Source of the DNA: a virus
Length of the DNA stretch: 64,000 bases
Reading direction: 5' to 3' (one strand)
Virus record (IMG/VR): IMGVR_UViG_3300031977_001295
Span: 1 to 64,000 of that record
Shown here piece after piece: positions 54,542 to 63,433 of the stretch. Position 1 is the stretch's first letter; every line of letters starts with the position of its first letter. The notes under the pieces are model-generated. The model made no database searches. It was not told the DNA's origin and worked only from the letters and a program-made list of their open reading frames with translations. The position numbers were made by a program, and so were the translations under genes.

Positions 54542-56244
54542 ATAATTTTGCTGAAATTTTTAGATTTTGTAAACTCAATCTTTCTCTCAAACTTATTATC
54601 TAACAGTTCGCCTTTGTGAGAAATAATAAACACGTTCGTTTCATCATCAAGCGTGTCTAATATCTTCAACAAATTTTCTACACCATCAGCATCCAAACTT
54701 GAATCGAACGTTTCGTCTAGAATCAATAGGTTGGTTGCAACAGAGTTTTTCATTCTAGCCACCTGTCTCCAAGTGAAAAGTAATGCTAAGTCTATTCGTT
54801 GTTTCTCTCCCTCACTGAAAGACGAATAGGAAAAGACATCTCTGTGTCTTGAACGTATGGTCTCGTTGAACCCCTCATCCAAGTCAAAGTGAACATAGAA
54901 GTCTAGGACTTGTAGGTATTGGTTTGTGAGTTTATTAATAACGGGCAAGTATTGTTTGATGATTTTGGTTTTGATGCCGGAGTCTTTGAGCATTTCTGTG
55001 ATAACATTATTGTATTCCCGTTCCTCTGCGAGCTCCATTTTCCCCTGCACGAACGTCTCACGAGATCTTCGTAAATCTTCAAGCGTAGATTTTGCGGTTT
55101 GCAAACTATCCACGTGCATCCCCCCTGCGGATAGAGTATCTTGTAAACTTGCAATTCTGGCTTTGGTGGTTCTAATGTCACGCCTGTGCATTTCGACATC
55201 TTGAAACTCAGATGTTTCTTCACGCAAAAGGTTTTCATATTTTGTCATCTCATCGTATTGCGTTGATATTTGAAGTTCGAGTTTGAGTTTGGCGTCTTCG
55301 ATTTCTCCCTTTGCGTCGATGGTTTCATTGATTTTTTTACTTTTGGTATCAGTGGTGATCTCTTGATCGCAGGTGGGACATGTGTCGTTATCCTCATAGA
55401 ACGCTACATCCTTATCGAACTTCTTAATCTTCTGATCAAACTGAAAATCAAATTTCTCAAGTTTATCAATTTGTTTCTTGGTTGCAAACAGCAACTTCTC
55501 AACTTCTCGTAACTTGGTATCAGTATACCCATCAACGAGTTTCTCCAGGCGGGCCAACTCTGCTTGCTGCTCAATTAGTTCATCTTCATATTTACTTTTG
55601 GCAGATTCAGAGATTTTTTCTAGTTCAAAGATATGATCTTCTTGTGTATCTATCTTAGAATTAACTAAGTCCAGATTGTGTGAGTTCTCAACAACCTTTT
55701 CCTTAAGTACAGCAATCTTTTCTTTTAGAATAGTATTCATTTTAGAAAAGACATTAATATCCAGTAAGTCTTCAATAACATCCCTTCGATGTTGGGCTGG
55801 CAGTTGCATGAAAGGAATAAACGACGAACTACCCAACACTACGATTTGATGAAAGGATTTATGATTAAGTTTAAGAATGTTCTGTTCCAAAACTTTTTGA
55901 TATTCTTTGGCATGGGAATCTTGATTTATCATCGTTCCATCTTGCCATATCTCAAACTTTGCGGGTTTTATTCCACGAATGATTTTAAATTGTTGACCTA
56001 ATGCTTCAAACTCGACTTCAACTAGGCAGTCTTTGTTGTTTACAGAATTAACCAATTGAGGTTTATTCACATTACGATGTGCCTTACCGAACAGAACGAA
56101 CGATAAGGCATCCAACATCGTTGACTTACCCGAACCATTCTGACCAACAATAAGAGTAGACTTGACCAACTCTAGGTTGATTGTTGTCCATTGGTCTCCA
56201 GTGGAAAGAAAGTTTTTATATTTCAGTTGTCGAAATTTAATCAT
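54538..56244 (-). CDS. 46: Recombination endonuclease subunit gp46 (SbcC/Rad50-like)
   Basis: A 568-residue ABC-type ATPase: Walker A GQNGSGKS (34-41), two coiled-coil arms meeting at the zinc hook DTCPTCDQEI, signature YSSFSEGEKQRIDLALLF, and Walker B LLILDETFDSSLD. With gp47 it processes DNA ends for recombination-dependent replication and degrades host DNA. Confidence 0.96.
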   Translation of the reverse strand: MIKFRQLKYKNFLSTGDQWTTINLELVKSTLIVGQNGSGKSTMLDALSFVLFGKAHRNVNKPQLVNSVNNKDCLVEVEFEALGQQFKIIRGIKPAKFEIWQDGTMINQDSHAKEYQKVLEQNILKLNHKSFHQIVVLGSSSFIPFMQLPAQHRRDVIEDLLDINVFSKMNTILKEKIAVLKEKVVENSHNLDLVNSKIDTQEDHIFELEKISESAKSKYEDELIEQQAELARLEKLVDGYTDTKLREVEKLLFATKKQIDKLEKFDFQFDQKIKKFDKDVAFYEDNDTCPTCDQEITTDTKSKKINETIDAKGEIEDAKLKLELQISTQYDEMTKYENLLREETSEFQDVEMHRRDIRTTKARIASLQDTLSAGGMHVDSLQTAKSTLEDLRRSRETFVQGKMELAEEREYNNVITEMLKDSGIKTKIIKQYLPVINKLTNQYLQVLDFYVHFDLDEGFNETIRSRHRDVFSYSSFSEGEKQRIDLALLFTWRQVARMKNSVATNLLILDETFDSSLDADGVENLLKILDTLDDETNVFIISHKGELLDNKFERKIEFTKSKNFSKII

Positions 56245-57302
56245 ACGATTTCTAAGCTTTGCGCCTCAACCATTAACTCGTGTACTTTATTTTTGATACG
56301 GTCCTTGTCTAAGTCAGTGTCAACCGCATCTATGTAAGTATACAACAATTTATCTGTCGATTCAATAGAAATATTTTCGTCTTCAACTTGTGCTCCGGCA
56401 AAGTCCTGAAAGTTCTCAGCAATCTGTAATCCGTATATCTTCTTAGAATTAATACGGTCAATAAACTTTTCAAACTCAGCGGGTTTGGATTTATTAATCA
56501 CAATTACCTTTACGAATTTGTTATCGAGATGCGATACCTTAGTAAGGGCTTGTTTGGATGTTGTATCATCATACAAAATCTTTTCGAATATTGTAATCGG
56601 ATTTTCTACAGCAGTTAGTTCTCGTGTGTCGGTATCGAACACATGGAAATATTTTTTGTCGTTACAGTCAGACCAAAAGAATTCCATCTGTGAACCAAGG
56701 TAGTGAATGTTGTTATTCTGAGACTTTGTGTGAAAGTGACCGGACAATACCATGTCAAACTTTGAGAATAAACCAGCGTCCATGCCATCTGTGCAGGGAA
56801 TACCCATCTGCATATCAAATCCATTTAACTCTAGATGTGCACCGCAGATATCAGCTTTACAAGTCGCAATGAAATCTCTTACACGTTTCTCGTTCTCGTT
56901 ATTAATCCAAGGGAGCAACGCAACTTTACATCCGTCATAGTCAACCACTTCGGGTTCTTCGATGATACGAACTTCCGACATATAATGACCAAGAAGTTCT
57001 TTCAAAGCATTTAATCGATTGGTATTCTTGAAGTAACAATCGTGATTGCCCGGAATAATATCCATATGAATACCATAGTCCCTGAGTTTGTCAAGGAATA
57101 TTCTTCGATTGTGATGTAACGCTTTAAAATTAATCGAAGTACGGTTTTCATAATAATCTCCAAGATGGAGAATCTTTTTGATATTATGTTCCTTTAGATA
57201 CGGAAAGAAAACATCGGTATAGAACCGTGATTGATATTCCATAAAAATTTCAGAAGAGTTTCGAATACCACAATGGGTATCATTCAGTATTGCGATTTTC
57301 AC
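56241..57302 (-). CDS. 47: Recombination endonuclease subunit gp47 (SbcD/Mre11-like)
   Basis: A 353-residue metallophosphoesterase starting at a GTG that overlaps the upstream stop (GTGA). Metal-site motifs: LNDTHCG (Asp8, His10), HLGDYYENR (Asp49), PGNHDCY, and GHFHTKS. Partner of gp46 (ATGA overlap). Confidence 0.95.
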   Translation of the reverse strand: MKIAILNDTHCGIRNSSEIFMEYQSRFYTDVFFPYLKEHNIKKILHLGDYYENRTSINFKALHHNRRIFLDKLRDYGIHMDIIPGNHDCYFKNTNRLNALKELLGHYMSEVRIIEEPEVVDYDGCKVALLPWINNENEKRVRDFIATCKADICGAHLELNGFDMQMGIPCTDGMDAGLFSKFDMVLSGHFHTKSQNNNIHYLGSQMEFFWSDCNDKKYFHVFDTDTRELTAVENPITIFEKILYDDTTSKQALTKVSHLDNKFVKVIVINKSKPAEFEKFIDRINSKKIYGLQIAENFQDFAGAQVEDENISIESTDKLLYTYIDAVDTDLDKDRIKNKVHELMVEAQSLEIV

Positions 57303-57457
57303 CAGTTATGCACCACGTTTGCCATTATAAAAAAACACGTAAGAAAATTAACCCCCACAATAATAGTGCGTAGGAGTGCAACATAATTATCGTAAGGTTC
57401 CGTCTTATCATCAGAGAATCCACCAAGGGCGTACTTCCAAATAGTCCAGAGTTTCAT
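57299..57457 (-). CDS. 52-aa membrane protein conserved next to gene 47
   Basis: MKLWTIWKYALGGFSDDKTE then PYDNYVALLRTIIVGV..., with one membrane segment (VGVNFLTCFFIMANVV). I recall near-identical short proteins at this site in cyanophages. The GTGA overlap couples it to gene 47. Function unknown. Confidence 0.75.
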   Translation of the reverse strand: MKLWTIWKYALGGFSDDKTEPYDNYVALLRTIIVGVNFLTCFFIMANVVHNW

Positions 57458-57460
57458 ATA

Positions 57461-58045
57461 TTATACCAAAAAATCTGAAAGATCGGAATCAGCGTGTCGG
57501 GTTCTCTTCTTTCGTTCTTTCTTTGAATACTCTTTTATAGCCTCATCACTTTCTTTCACTGCGTCAATACGTTCACGCAGGTCATCAATGAATGCCTGTG
57601 TTTGTTTTGCAGCTGGGTTGTTCTCAAATTCTTCTGCGACCAGTTGTTCCAAACCTGTTTCAGATAAGTATCGAAGTTTGATATCTTGTTGTTTCTTTTC
57701 TTTCTGAATCCTACGCAGGAATGCGTACCACGAAATCTGTGTAAAGTATGCGAACGCATTTGGTTTACCAGTACGTGTAGCGGTCTCTATGTTGTAGTTA
57801 TCAATCGCCTTGAGACAGTTCTCTACAGCATCCATCACCATCTCTTCACGATAGGTGTAACGAACAAAGTTTGCCTTGTGTGATAAACCCTCAGCAATTT
57901 TTAGAAAACATCGGGCGATGTAATCTGGAATCATAGGCTTAGGTTTTCCACGTGCTACAAATTCATTTGCACTCTTTACATGGTCCACAACCGCTTGGGA
58001 AAACTGTGCGTTGTTTACGTAATGTGGTTTTTCTTCTTTCTTCAT
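57461..58045 (-). CDS. 55: Late-transcription sigma factor (T4 gp55)
   Basis: A 194-residue sigma-like protein from the ATG at 58045 (58066 is the alternative). FVRYTYREEMVMDAVENCLK and FAYFTQISWYAFLRRIQKEK are the sigma region 2 stretches of T4-like gp55. It directs host RNA polymerase to TATAAATA promoters, several of which occur in this window. Confidence 0.93.
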   Translation of the reverse strand: MKKEEKPHYVNNAQFSQAVVDHVKSANEFVARGKPKPMIPDYIARCFLKIAEGLSHKANFVRYTYREEMVMDAVENCLKAIDNYNIETATRTGKPNAFAYFTQISWYAFLRRIQKEKKQQDIKLRYLSETGLEQLVAEEFENNPAAKQTQAFIDDLRERIDAVKESDEAIKEYSKKERKKRTRHADSDLSDFLV

Positions 58046-58108
58046 ATAACAAATCTCATAAATCAAAACATAAATTAATTATTACATAAAATTTTTTTCT
58101 TATCAAGC

Positions 58109-58163
58109 TTGACTTTTTAAAAAAAATATGTTACCCTAAAGCTTAACACGCCAGGGATAATAT
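58109..58163 (+). promoter_or_regulatory. Plus-strand promoter with 25-nt repeat leader (copy 2)
   Basis: TTGACT (58109-58114), 17 bp, TACCCT (58132-58137, weak), then the 25-nt sequence 58139-58163 identical to the leader at 1267-1291. On this strand it faces away from gene 55 and into the antisense of 58187-58636. A palindrome CCTAATGATTAGG follows at 58166-58178. Confidence 0.6.
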
Positions 58164-58186
58164 ACCTAATGATTAGGTGTATATAC

Positions 58187-58636
58187 CTAATGAATTAAGG
58201 GTGGAAATGGAATGATATTACTGGGTTTATCGGAATCTGAACTTCCTTCCATATCTTTTTTTGTTAGTTCTAAAAGGTAATCAGCAAGTTTTTGATATTT
58301 TCTTTTTCTCTCATAAGAGTATTCTTCACGTCGGTCATCACCAGACTCATTCATATCTTTAACAGCAACATCGTATTGGTATACCAAATATTCTGTAGGT
58401 TCAGCAGTTGAGATAATGTGGTCTGAATTAATTATAATTAAATCTTCAGTAAGTTCTTGATAATGCATCCAAGGCTTGAACATATATATTCTTTGTTCAT
58501 TACTGTGCATCCAAACAATTTCCATACAATTACGAACAACAATTTCAGAAAAATTTTCTTCAGCCCATTCAATTACATCACAAACAATTTCTTGTCCGTT
58601 TGTTAAAATAAATTGTTTTACATTTCTTTTTTTCAT
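58187..58636 (-). CDS. Conserved phage protein, Sm-like N-terminus
   Basis: A 149-residue protein: beta-rich N-terminal half (VKQFILTNGQEIVCDVIEWA, SEIVVRNCMEIVWM) that looks like an Sm/LSm-type barrel, then an acidic/charged helical tail ending NIIPFPPLIH. Conserved beside uvsW in marine T4-like phages. RNA binding is an inference. Confidence 0.75.
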   Translation of the reverse strand: MKKRNVKQFILTNGQEIVCDVIEWAEENFSEIVVRNCMEIVWMHSNEQRIYMFKPWMHYQELTEDLIIINSDHIISTAEPTEYLVYQYDVAVKDMNESGDDRREEYSYERKRKYQKLADYLLELTKKDMEGSSDSDKPSNIIPFPPLIH

Positions 58637-60108
58637 CAGATTTTTATTTCATGCATCTTATAAGGAAACTCTTCAGAATTATATATCTTAACTCTTTCAG
58701 CGCTGTGTCTCAAGGTGAAGTTTGGTTTTCCTCTGCTACGCAAGTCATCCGCAACATCGTATAGTTTAGTTGTTCTTCCGTCATCGGAGACTCGCAAACC
58801 TCTTCCAATCGATTGTAAGACTCGTATTTGTGATTTACTAGGACTAGCGAATATAATGTTATGGATATTACGAATGTTGATACCAGTACTGAAGGTTCCC
58901 AAGGATGCAAGAACAATTGAGTTAGTTTGTTTTTCAACAATTTTCCTAACGGCCTCTCTGTCGTTTGTTTTCGTTTCGCCTGACACGTAAAATAATCTTC
59001 GTCCATCATCTAATTTATTCTCAATCAACTCTCTTAGAACTTTACCATGTTTCTCTACTAAATTAAATAAAACTAGTGTGTTACCGTCAAGACTACAAGC
59101 AAGATTGCGAAGAAAACGGTTTCTAGCTTCACATGTAACTAAGAAATCAATTTCCTCTTGATAGGTAATGTTAGAAAGTTTTTCTCTAATTTCTTTATCG
59201 TATTTAAGTAACAGTATATCTATATCTAACTTTGCTAGAGTTTTTTGTTCTTGAAGTTTTGCTGTAGTGGTCACTTTGTGTACAGGCCCAAATAAACCTT
59301 CAAGTACCATCTTGTTTGTTTGAGTACCGTCTAAAGTTCCAGTTGTGCCAAATCGATACTCAGCGTTAACTGCTTTGTTCATAATAGAGGAAAGAGATTT
59401 GGCTTTAAACCCGTGACACTCATCTCCAATCACCATACCGAACTTTTCGAACCAACGTGGACCTAGTTTATGAATTGACTGCCACGTACTAATCATTACA
59501 GATTTTTCGGTGTCTTTATCTTTACCGGAATAAATGAGATGACAATTATTTTCGGCATCAAAGTTATAACTATTAAAGTCGGAATACATCTGTTCCACCA
59601 GACTAGTAGTTGGAACAATCAACAAAACTTTTTTATCTTTATATCGGTCAAGATACCATCTAAGAAGAAGATAGATGATAAAAGATTTACCGGAACCTGT
59701 AGGAGACACCAGAACACTTCTTTTATTTTCTAATGCATGTATGAAGGCATCATACTGATAGTCACGAGGCATAAACGGCAGATTGATTTTTTCAATCCAT
59801 CGCATAAGGTCCATATGGTTTAGTTTGTTTTTAGTGCCAGGCCATCCATAAGGCGTTTCTTCATATTTCAACGGTACGCCTTTTCGATAGACAAACTTTT
59901 CTATTTCTGATAGAAGACCGGCATTGATTTCGCCGTTCATACGATTCAACAGATGAATCTTACCATCCCACCTTCGTGATTTAAATGCGGGCATGTATTT
60001 TGCGCCTGGCACGTCAAAAGAAAAATAATCATACAACTCCTGAGCCAGTGAAGTTTCACACTCCACTAACTGTAACATCGCATGATTTTTTAACTTCAAC
60101 TTAATCAC
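58636..60108 (-). CDS. uvsW: DNA/RNA helicase UvsW
   Basis: A 490-residue superfamily 2 helicase that regresses forks and removes R-loops, shutting off origin-type replication. Motifs: SPTGSGKS (about 135-142), MISTWQS, GDECHG, FGTTGTL, LASLGTFSTGINI and QSIGRGLR. I set the start at a GTG (60108) just after the uvsY stop; an upstream TTG is less likely. Confidence 0.95.
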   Translation of the reverse strand: MIKLKLKNHAMLQLVECETSLAQELYDYFSFDVPGAKYMPAFKSRRWDGKIHLLNRMNGEINAGLLSEIEKFVYRKGVPLKYEETPYGWPGTKNKLNHMDLMRWIEKINLPFMPRDYQYDAFIHALENKRSVLVSPTGSGKSFIIYLLLRWYLDRYKDKKVLLIVPTTSLVEQMYSDFNSYNFDAENNCHLIYSGKDKDTEKSVMISTWQSIHKLGPRWFEKFGMVIGDECHGFKAKSLSSIMNKAVNAEYRFGTTGTLDGTQTNKMVLEGLFGPVHKVTTTAKLQEQKTLAKLDIDILLLKYDKEIREKLSNITYQEEIDFLVTCEARNRFLRNLACSLDGNTLVLFNLVEKHGKVLRELIENKLDDGRRLFYVSGETKTNDREAVRKIVEKQTNSIVLASLGTFSTGINIRNIHNIIFASPSKSQIRVLQSIGRGLRVSDDGRTTKLYDVADDLRSRGKPNFTLRHSAERVKIYNSEEFPYKMHEIKI

Positions 60109-60109
60109 A

Positions 60110-60553
60110 TTAGAAACCAGCTTCAAACTTCTTATAGTCAATCATATTCTTAATGGTCTGATGTCGCCAGTTAAGATTGTTAATAATTTCAGATAGTGTA
60201 TCTATCACAGTTTTAATGTATTGAATTTTTGCTTCGGATTGTTGAAGTTCAGGGTCACTCTCATAGTAGTGTTCCATTTCACCTTTCAGAATCTTTAGAC
60301 CATTGAAGGGGTCTGGGTCCCAACCTTTTTCTTCTATTGACTTTTGGTCTAACTTTCCATTATAATATAACCACTTATCTTTCAGAAGGATTTTCTGTTT
60401 GAACTCCGCATCTTTCATCTTTAACTTAGCATCAGCTAGAATAGACAAATACTTAGAATGTAGTGCGGGAGTGTTACGAGATGTTTCATCTAGGTGTGCT
60501 GAAGGAATTTTACTATCCTCTTCCCACATAGACAAGATATCTTTTAAATCCAT
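60110..60553 (-). CDS. uvsY: Recombination mediator UvsY
   Basis: A 147-residue helical protein: MDLKDILSMWEEDSKI, ALHSKYLSILADAKLKMKDA, and INNLNWRHQTIKNMIDYKKF, the pattern of UvsY. It loads UvsX on gp32-coated single strands. Promoter at 60582. Confidence 0.93.
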   Translation of the reverse strand: MDLKDILSMWEEDSKIPSAHLDETSRNTPALHSKYLSILADAKLKMKDAEFKQKILLKDKWLYYNGKLDQKSIEEKGWDPDPFNGLKILKGEMEHYYESDPELQQSEAKIQYIKTVIDTLSEIINNLNWRHQTIKNMIDYKKFEAGF

Positions 60554-60581
60554 TGTGTTGACTTCCTAGTAATTTTCTGGT

Positions 60582-60610
60582 ATTATACCACACTTAACTA
60601 GGAGATTCAA
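60582..60610 (-). promoter_or_regulatory. Early promoter of the uvsY-uvsW-55 block
   Basis: Minus strand TTGAAT (60605-60610), 17 bp, TATAAT (60582-60587), about 30 bp before uvsY. Confidence 0.75.
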
Positions 60611-60611
60611 G

Positions 60612-61109
60612 TTATAGTAATTCGAAATAGGAGTACCTAAAACCAGCACTAAATGTTAGGGGTGAAATTTCTGTGTTTGTTGCAGCAAATTCGATACCTG
60701 TTACGTTGACAGGAAACGCATTGACATAACGAATTTGTTTCTTTGCATTGTTGTGACTAGAAAGAATGGTTACTGTAATATCAGCTTCAGAACCAATACC
60801 AGATAAAAGAGTTCCAGCTGAGGTTTTATATTCATCATTGACAATACGATTCAACCAAGCAAACATTTCTTCGTATGATTTCATATCTTCATCAACTAGG
60901 AAAGTGAACTGCACTTCATCAAACAATATTTTATCCCCAATGATGGGCACATTCCTTCTCTGGTATGGTGCCTCTACTTCCGAGACAGAGACGCTAGGGT
61001 GTGATACGGACTGTGCAAAGTACTGGATATTAGGATAGTTCTCCTTAGAGATAGAGACCGCAAATCCAGTAGGTTGAAGATAGTTAATGTTGCTTGTCAG
61101 TTCTGCCAC
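60612..61109 (-). CDS. Tail-tube-fold protein (gp19/baseplate-like)
   Basis: A 165-residue protein starting at a GTG, behind a late promoter. The stretches FAVSISKENYPNIQYFAQSV, VPIIGDKILFDEVQFTFLVD and VNVTGIEFAATNTEISPLTF have the layout of T4 tail tube protein gp19 and its baseplate relatives. A tube or baseplate-hub role is likely; which of these is unclear. Confidence 0.7.
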   Translation of the reverse strand: MAELTSNINYLQPTGFAVSISKENYPNIQYFAQSVSHPSVSVSEVEAPYQRRNVPIIGDKILFDEVQFTFLVDEDMKSYEEMFAWLNRIVNDEYKTSAGTLLSGIGSEADITVTILSSHNNAKKQIRYVNAFPVNVTGIEFAATNTEISPLTFSAGFRYSYFELL

Positions 61110-61136
61110 GGTATGTAAACCTTTAATCGTTTCTTC

Positions 61137-61144
61137 TATTTATA
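61137..61144 (-). promoter_or_regulatory. T4-type late promoter of the tail gene
   Basis: Exact TATAAATA on the minus strand, 28 bp before the start at 61109. Confidence 0.75.
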
Positions 61145-61146
61145 CC

Positions 61147-61175
61147 TTGACACACTGGTAAAAATGCTATATACT
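61147..61175 (+). promoter_or_regulatory. Plus-strand early promoter
   Basis: TTGACA (61147-61152), 17 bp, TATACT (61170-61175), 28 bp before the gene at 61203. It is back to back with the late promoter, 3 bp apart. Confidence 0.8.
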
Positions 61176-61202
61176 ATTCCTATTGTTTGAGAATTTATTT
61201 TT

Positions 61203-62333
61203 ATGATTTTATCCAAATCCGATGCTTACTACGCAGCAAATGTGTTCGAAGAGTTCTTTAGTAACTTCGAACGTATTGATGATTATATGCGTACTGTTAA
61301 AATGGAACGCATGGAATCTTTTCCACATTCACTTCCAGGCATGGGCCCTGAGAGTGACCTTTTCAGTAACTTCAATATTCACCCGAACGATATGAACATT
61401 GGATTTTATGAATGTTCACAAGAAAAATTTATGCGTTACATGGAGATTACTACCTCGGCTCCTGTAGAGGCAAGTATCCCAGGCAAACAAATGTTATGGA
61501 TAGTAACTGAAAAAAATACTGACACTATTATCGGTATGATTCGTTTCGGTTCACCAACAATAAACTCTCGTCCACGCAACGAATGGTTGGGCGGTCCTCT
61601 TGATACAATGAATCCTGATGTGATGAAACGATTTAACAAATCTGTTATTATGGGTTTCAACATTGTACCTACACAACCGTTTGGGTTCAACTATCTTGGT
61701 GGTAAATTACTGGCAGCGATTTGTTGTTCTCACACTGTACGTGAAGCACTGAATAAAAAATACGATGCGAACATTTGTATGTTCGAAACAACTTCTTTGT
61801 ATGGTTCTACCAAAGCTGCCTCGCAGTATGATGGTATGAAACCACTACTAAGGTTTAACGGTCTGACAGACTCAAACTTCGCGCCATTGATAAATGATGA
61901 TAATTTTCGTAAGTTAAACGAATGGTTTAGAAAACGAAATGATGGTGAATCCTTGGTACCTGCTGATGCATCCTCTCGCAAGTTAAAGACCCAGACCAAG
62001 ATGGTAGGTATCATCAAAGCCTCTCTCAAACAATATGATGAAACTGCCTATGCGAAGTTCTGTCAGACCTTCTCTGATGCCAAAGGATTGACTGAAAAGA
62101 AGCGTTCTTTTTATTCAACCTACGGGTATGACAATGTGCCACAGTATCTCAACATGGAGACAGACACATTGGTTAAGAAGGATAACTTTGATCGCTTTGA
62201 ACTTGAGTCAGTCATTGACTGGTGGCGTAACAAGGCGGGCAAACGTTATGAGTCTCTGAAGTCAGACGGTAGACTGCGTTCCGTTGTGGAGACTTGGAAT
62301 ACTAACGCAGAAGGCATAGACATCATAAGATGA
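61203..62333 (+). CDS. DUF4338/DruA-like protein
   Basis: A 376-residue plus-strand protein. The middle has KSVIMGFNIVPTQPFGFNYL, GGKLLAAICCSHTVREAL, CMFETTSLYGSTKAAS and QYDGMKPLLRFNGLTDS, which resemble DUF4338 proteins; DruA of the Druantia defence system is one. The N-terminal 100 residues are less conserved. It could act in interphage competition, but an ordinary phage role is possible. It has its own early promoter. Confidence 0.65.
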   Translation: MILSKSDAYYAANVFEEFFSNFERIDDYMRTVKMERMESFPHSLPGMGPESDLFSNFNIHPNDMNIGFYECSQEKFMRYMEITTSAPVEASIPGKQMLWIVTEKNTDTIIGMIRFGSPTINSRPRNEWLGGPLDTMNPDVMKRFNKSVIMGFNIVPTQPFGFNYLGGKLLAAICCSHTVREALNKKYDANICMFETTSLYGSTKAASQYDGMKPLLRFNGLTDSNFAPLINDDNFRKLNEWFRKRNDGESLVPADASSRKLKTQTKMVGIIKASLKQYDETAYAKFCQTFSDAKGLTEKKRSFYSTYGYDNVPQYLNMETDTLVKKDNFDRFELESVIDWWRNKAGKRYESLKSDGRLRSVVETWNTNAEGIDIIR

Positions 62334-62347
62334 CTATATACTAATAT

Positions 62348-62366
62348 GAGATACATGTTGTATCTC
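62348..62366 (+). promoter_or_regulatory. Hairpin between the two plus-strand genes
   Basis: GAGATACA (62348-62355) pairs with TGTATCTC (62359-62366) around a TGT loop. No T run follows. It may protect or process the mRNA, or reduce readthrough into the ParB-like gene. Confidence 0.5.
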
Positions 62367-62393
62367 TACTAAAAATAATACAAGGAGTATTAT

Positions 62394-63383
62394 ATGCGTA
62401 AGAGCACTAAACATAGTGAAGTCTCAGGTGAGCTCGCTAACCTAAAGGGTACAGTCCGTATCCAAGACATTATCGATGCGATTCTCCGTATCGAAAACTT
62501 CAAGACCAAGACCCTAGCTGGTATGATCTCAAATGCAGTTTATGACCCTAAAGAAGTGGGTGTGGTTGCAATCGATGAGATTTGGGTTGACATGACGTAT
62601 CAACGTATTGTCCGTTTGAAGAAACTCATCAACAAACTTCAAAAGATGAACGGGTTTGATCCATACTCAGCTGGAGTAGTGGACATCGCAATCCGGCCGT
62701 CCGGAAAGAAGTTTTGTTGGGACGGTCTCCGCCGTATTATCATGGCGGGTCTGTGTGGTTTGACTCACATCAAGACTTCACAGTTGGTACACAAACAGTT
62801 TATGACTGACCTAGATTGCCAAAAAGAAGAAGCGCGTTACTTCAAGTCACGTAACGCTGATCAGGAGTCTATGAAAGCAGAAGAAATTTTTAAGTCTGAG
62901 GTTGTCTTTGGTGATCCGGATGCTCTAAAACTTTTGAACGTTTTCAAAAACTGTGAACTTGACGTAGAGGGACTAAACCCAATTGGAAAGTCTTTGGGTG
63001 GTTTTGTTGAAGTCAAGACCAATTATTTCCGAAAGGACGGTATACCCGAAGAGTACTTCATTGAGTCTTCTCGTATCATTCAAAAAGTTTATGATAGAGA
63101 ACCAACCGTTTCCGGTTATTTACTTACAGGTCTTGCATATCTTTTAATGAAGAACGAAGATGTCGATCATTCTTACAGTATTGATGAGATTGTAGAAAGT
63201 TTGGTAAATTTCAAACGTACCAATCCAAAACAAACTAATCTTATTAAGGGACGTTTGGCTGGCAATGCACGTGCAAGTATTGCATACTTAATTACTAGAC
63301 GAGCATTAAATGATAATAATGGGTTGTTAAACTCTATAGGTCTTGATGATGAGACTATGGAAATAATCGATCAAGCTGCATAA
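62394..63383 (+). CDS. ParB/sulfiredoxin-fold-like protein (DUF6551-type)
   Basis: A 329-residue protein with a good AAGGAG Shine-Dalgarno. Residues about 55-125 resemble a ParB N-terminal domain: VVAIDEIWVDMTYQR, GFDPYSAGVVDIAIRPSG and CWDGLRRIIMAGLCG. The rest is helical with basic patches. Such phage ParB-like proteins may be nucleases or NTP-dependent DNA binders. It follows the DUF4338 gene as an operon and ends at a strong terminator. Confidence 0.75.
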   Translation: MRKSTKHSEVSGELANLKGTVRIQDIIDAILRIENFKTKTLAGMISNAVYDPKEVGVVAIDEIWVDMTYQRIVRLKKLINKLQKMNGFDPYSAGVVDIAIRPSGKKFCWDGLRRIIMAGLCGLTHIKTSQLVHKQFMTDLDCQKEEARYFKSRNADQESMKAEEIFKSEVVFGDPDALKLLNVFKNCELDVEGLNPIGKSLGGFVEVKTNYFRKDGIPEEYFIESSRIIQKVYDREPTVSGYLLTGLAYLLMKNEDVDHSYSIDEIVESLVNFKRTNPKQTNLIKGRLAGNARASIAYLITRRALNDNNGLLNSIGLDDETMEIIDQAA

Positions 63384-63415
63384 AAAAAGGGGCACCGAAG
63401 TGCCCCAAATTTTTA
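63381..63415. terminator. Bidirectional intrinsic terminator
   Basis: Stem GGGGCAC (63389-63395) / GTGCCCC (63400-63406) with a CGAA tetraloop. Seven A residues precede it and AAATTTTT follows, so it works for the plus-strand operon and for gene 23 transcripts. Confidence 0.92.
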
Positions 63416-63433
63416 TAACTATCGTTATTTTTA

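Noticed and set aside
61203-62333. Confirmed Druantia defence system
   Set aside because: Only a DruA/DUF4338-like protein is present; the large helicase DruE and other partners are absent, so no complete system can be claimed.
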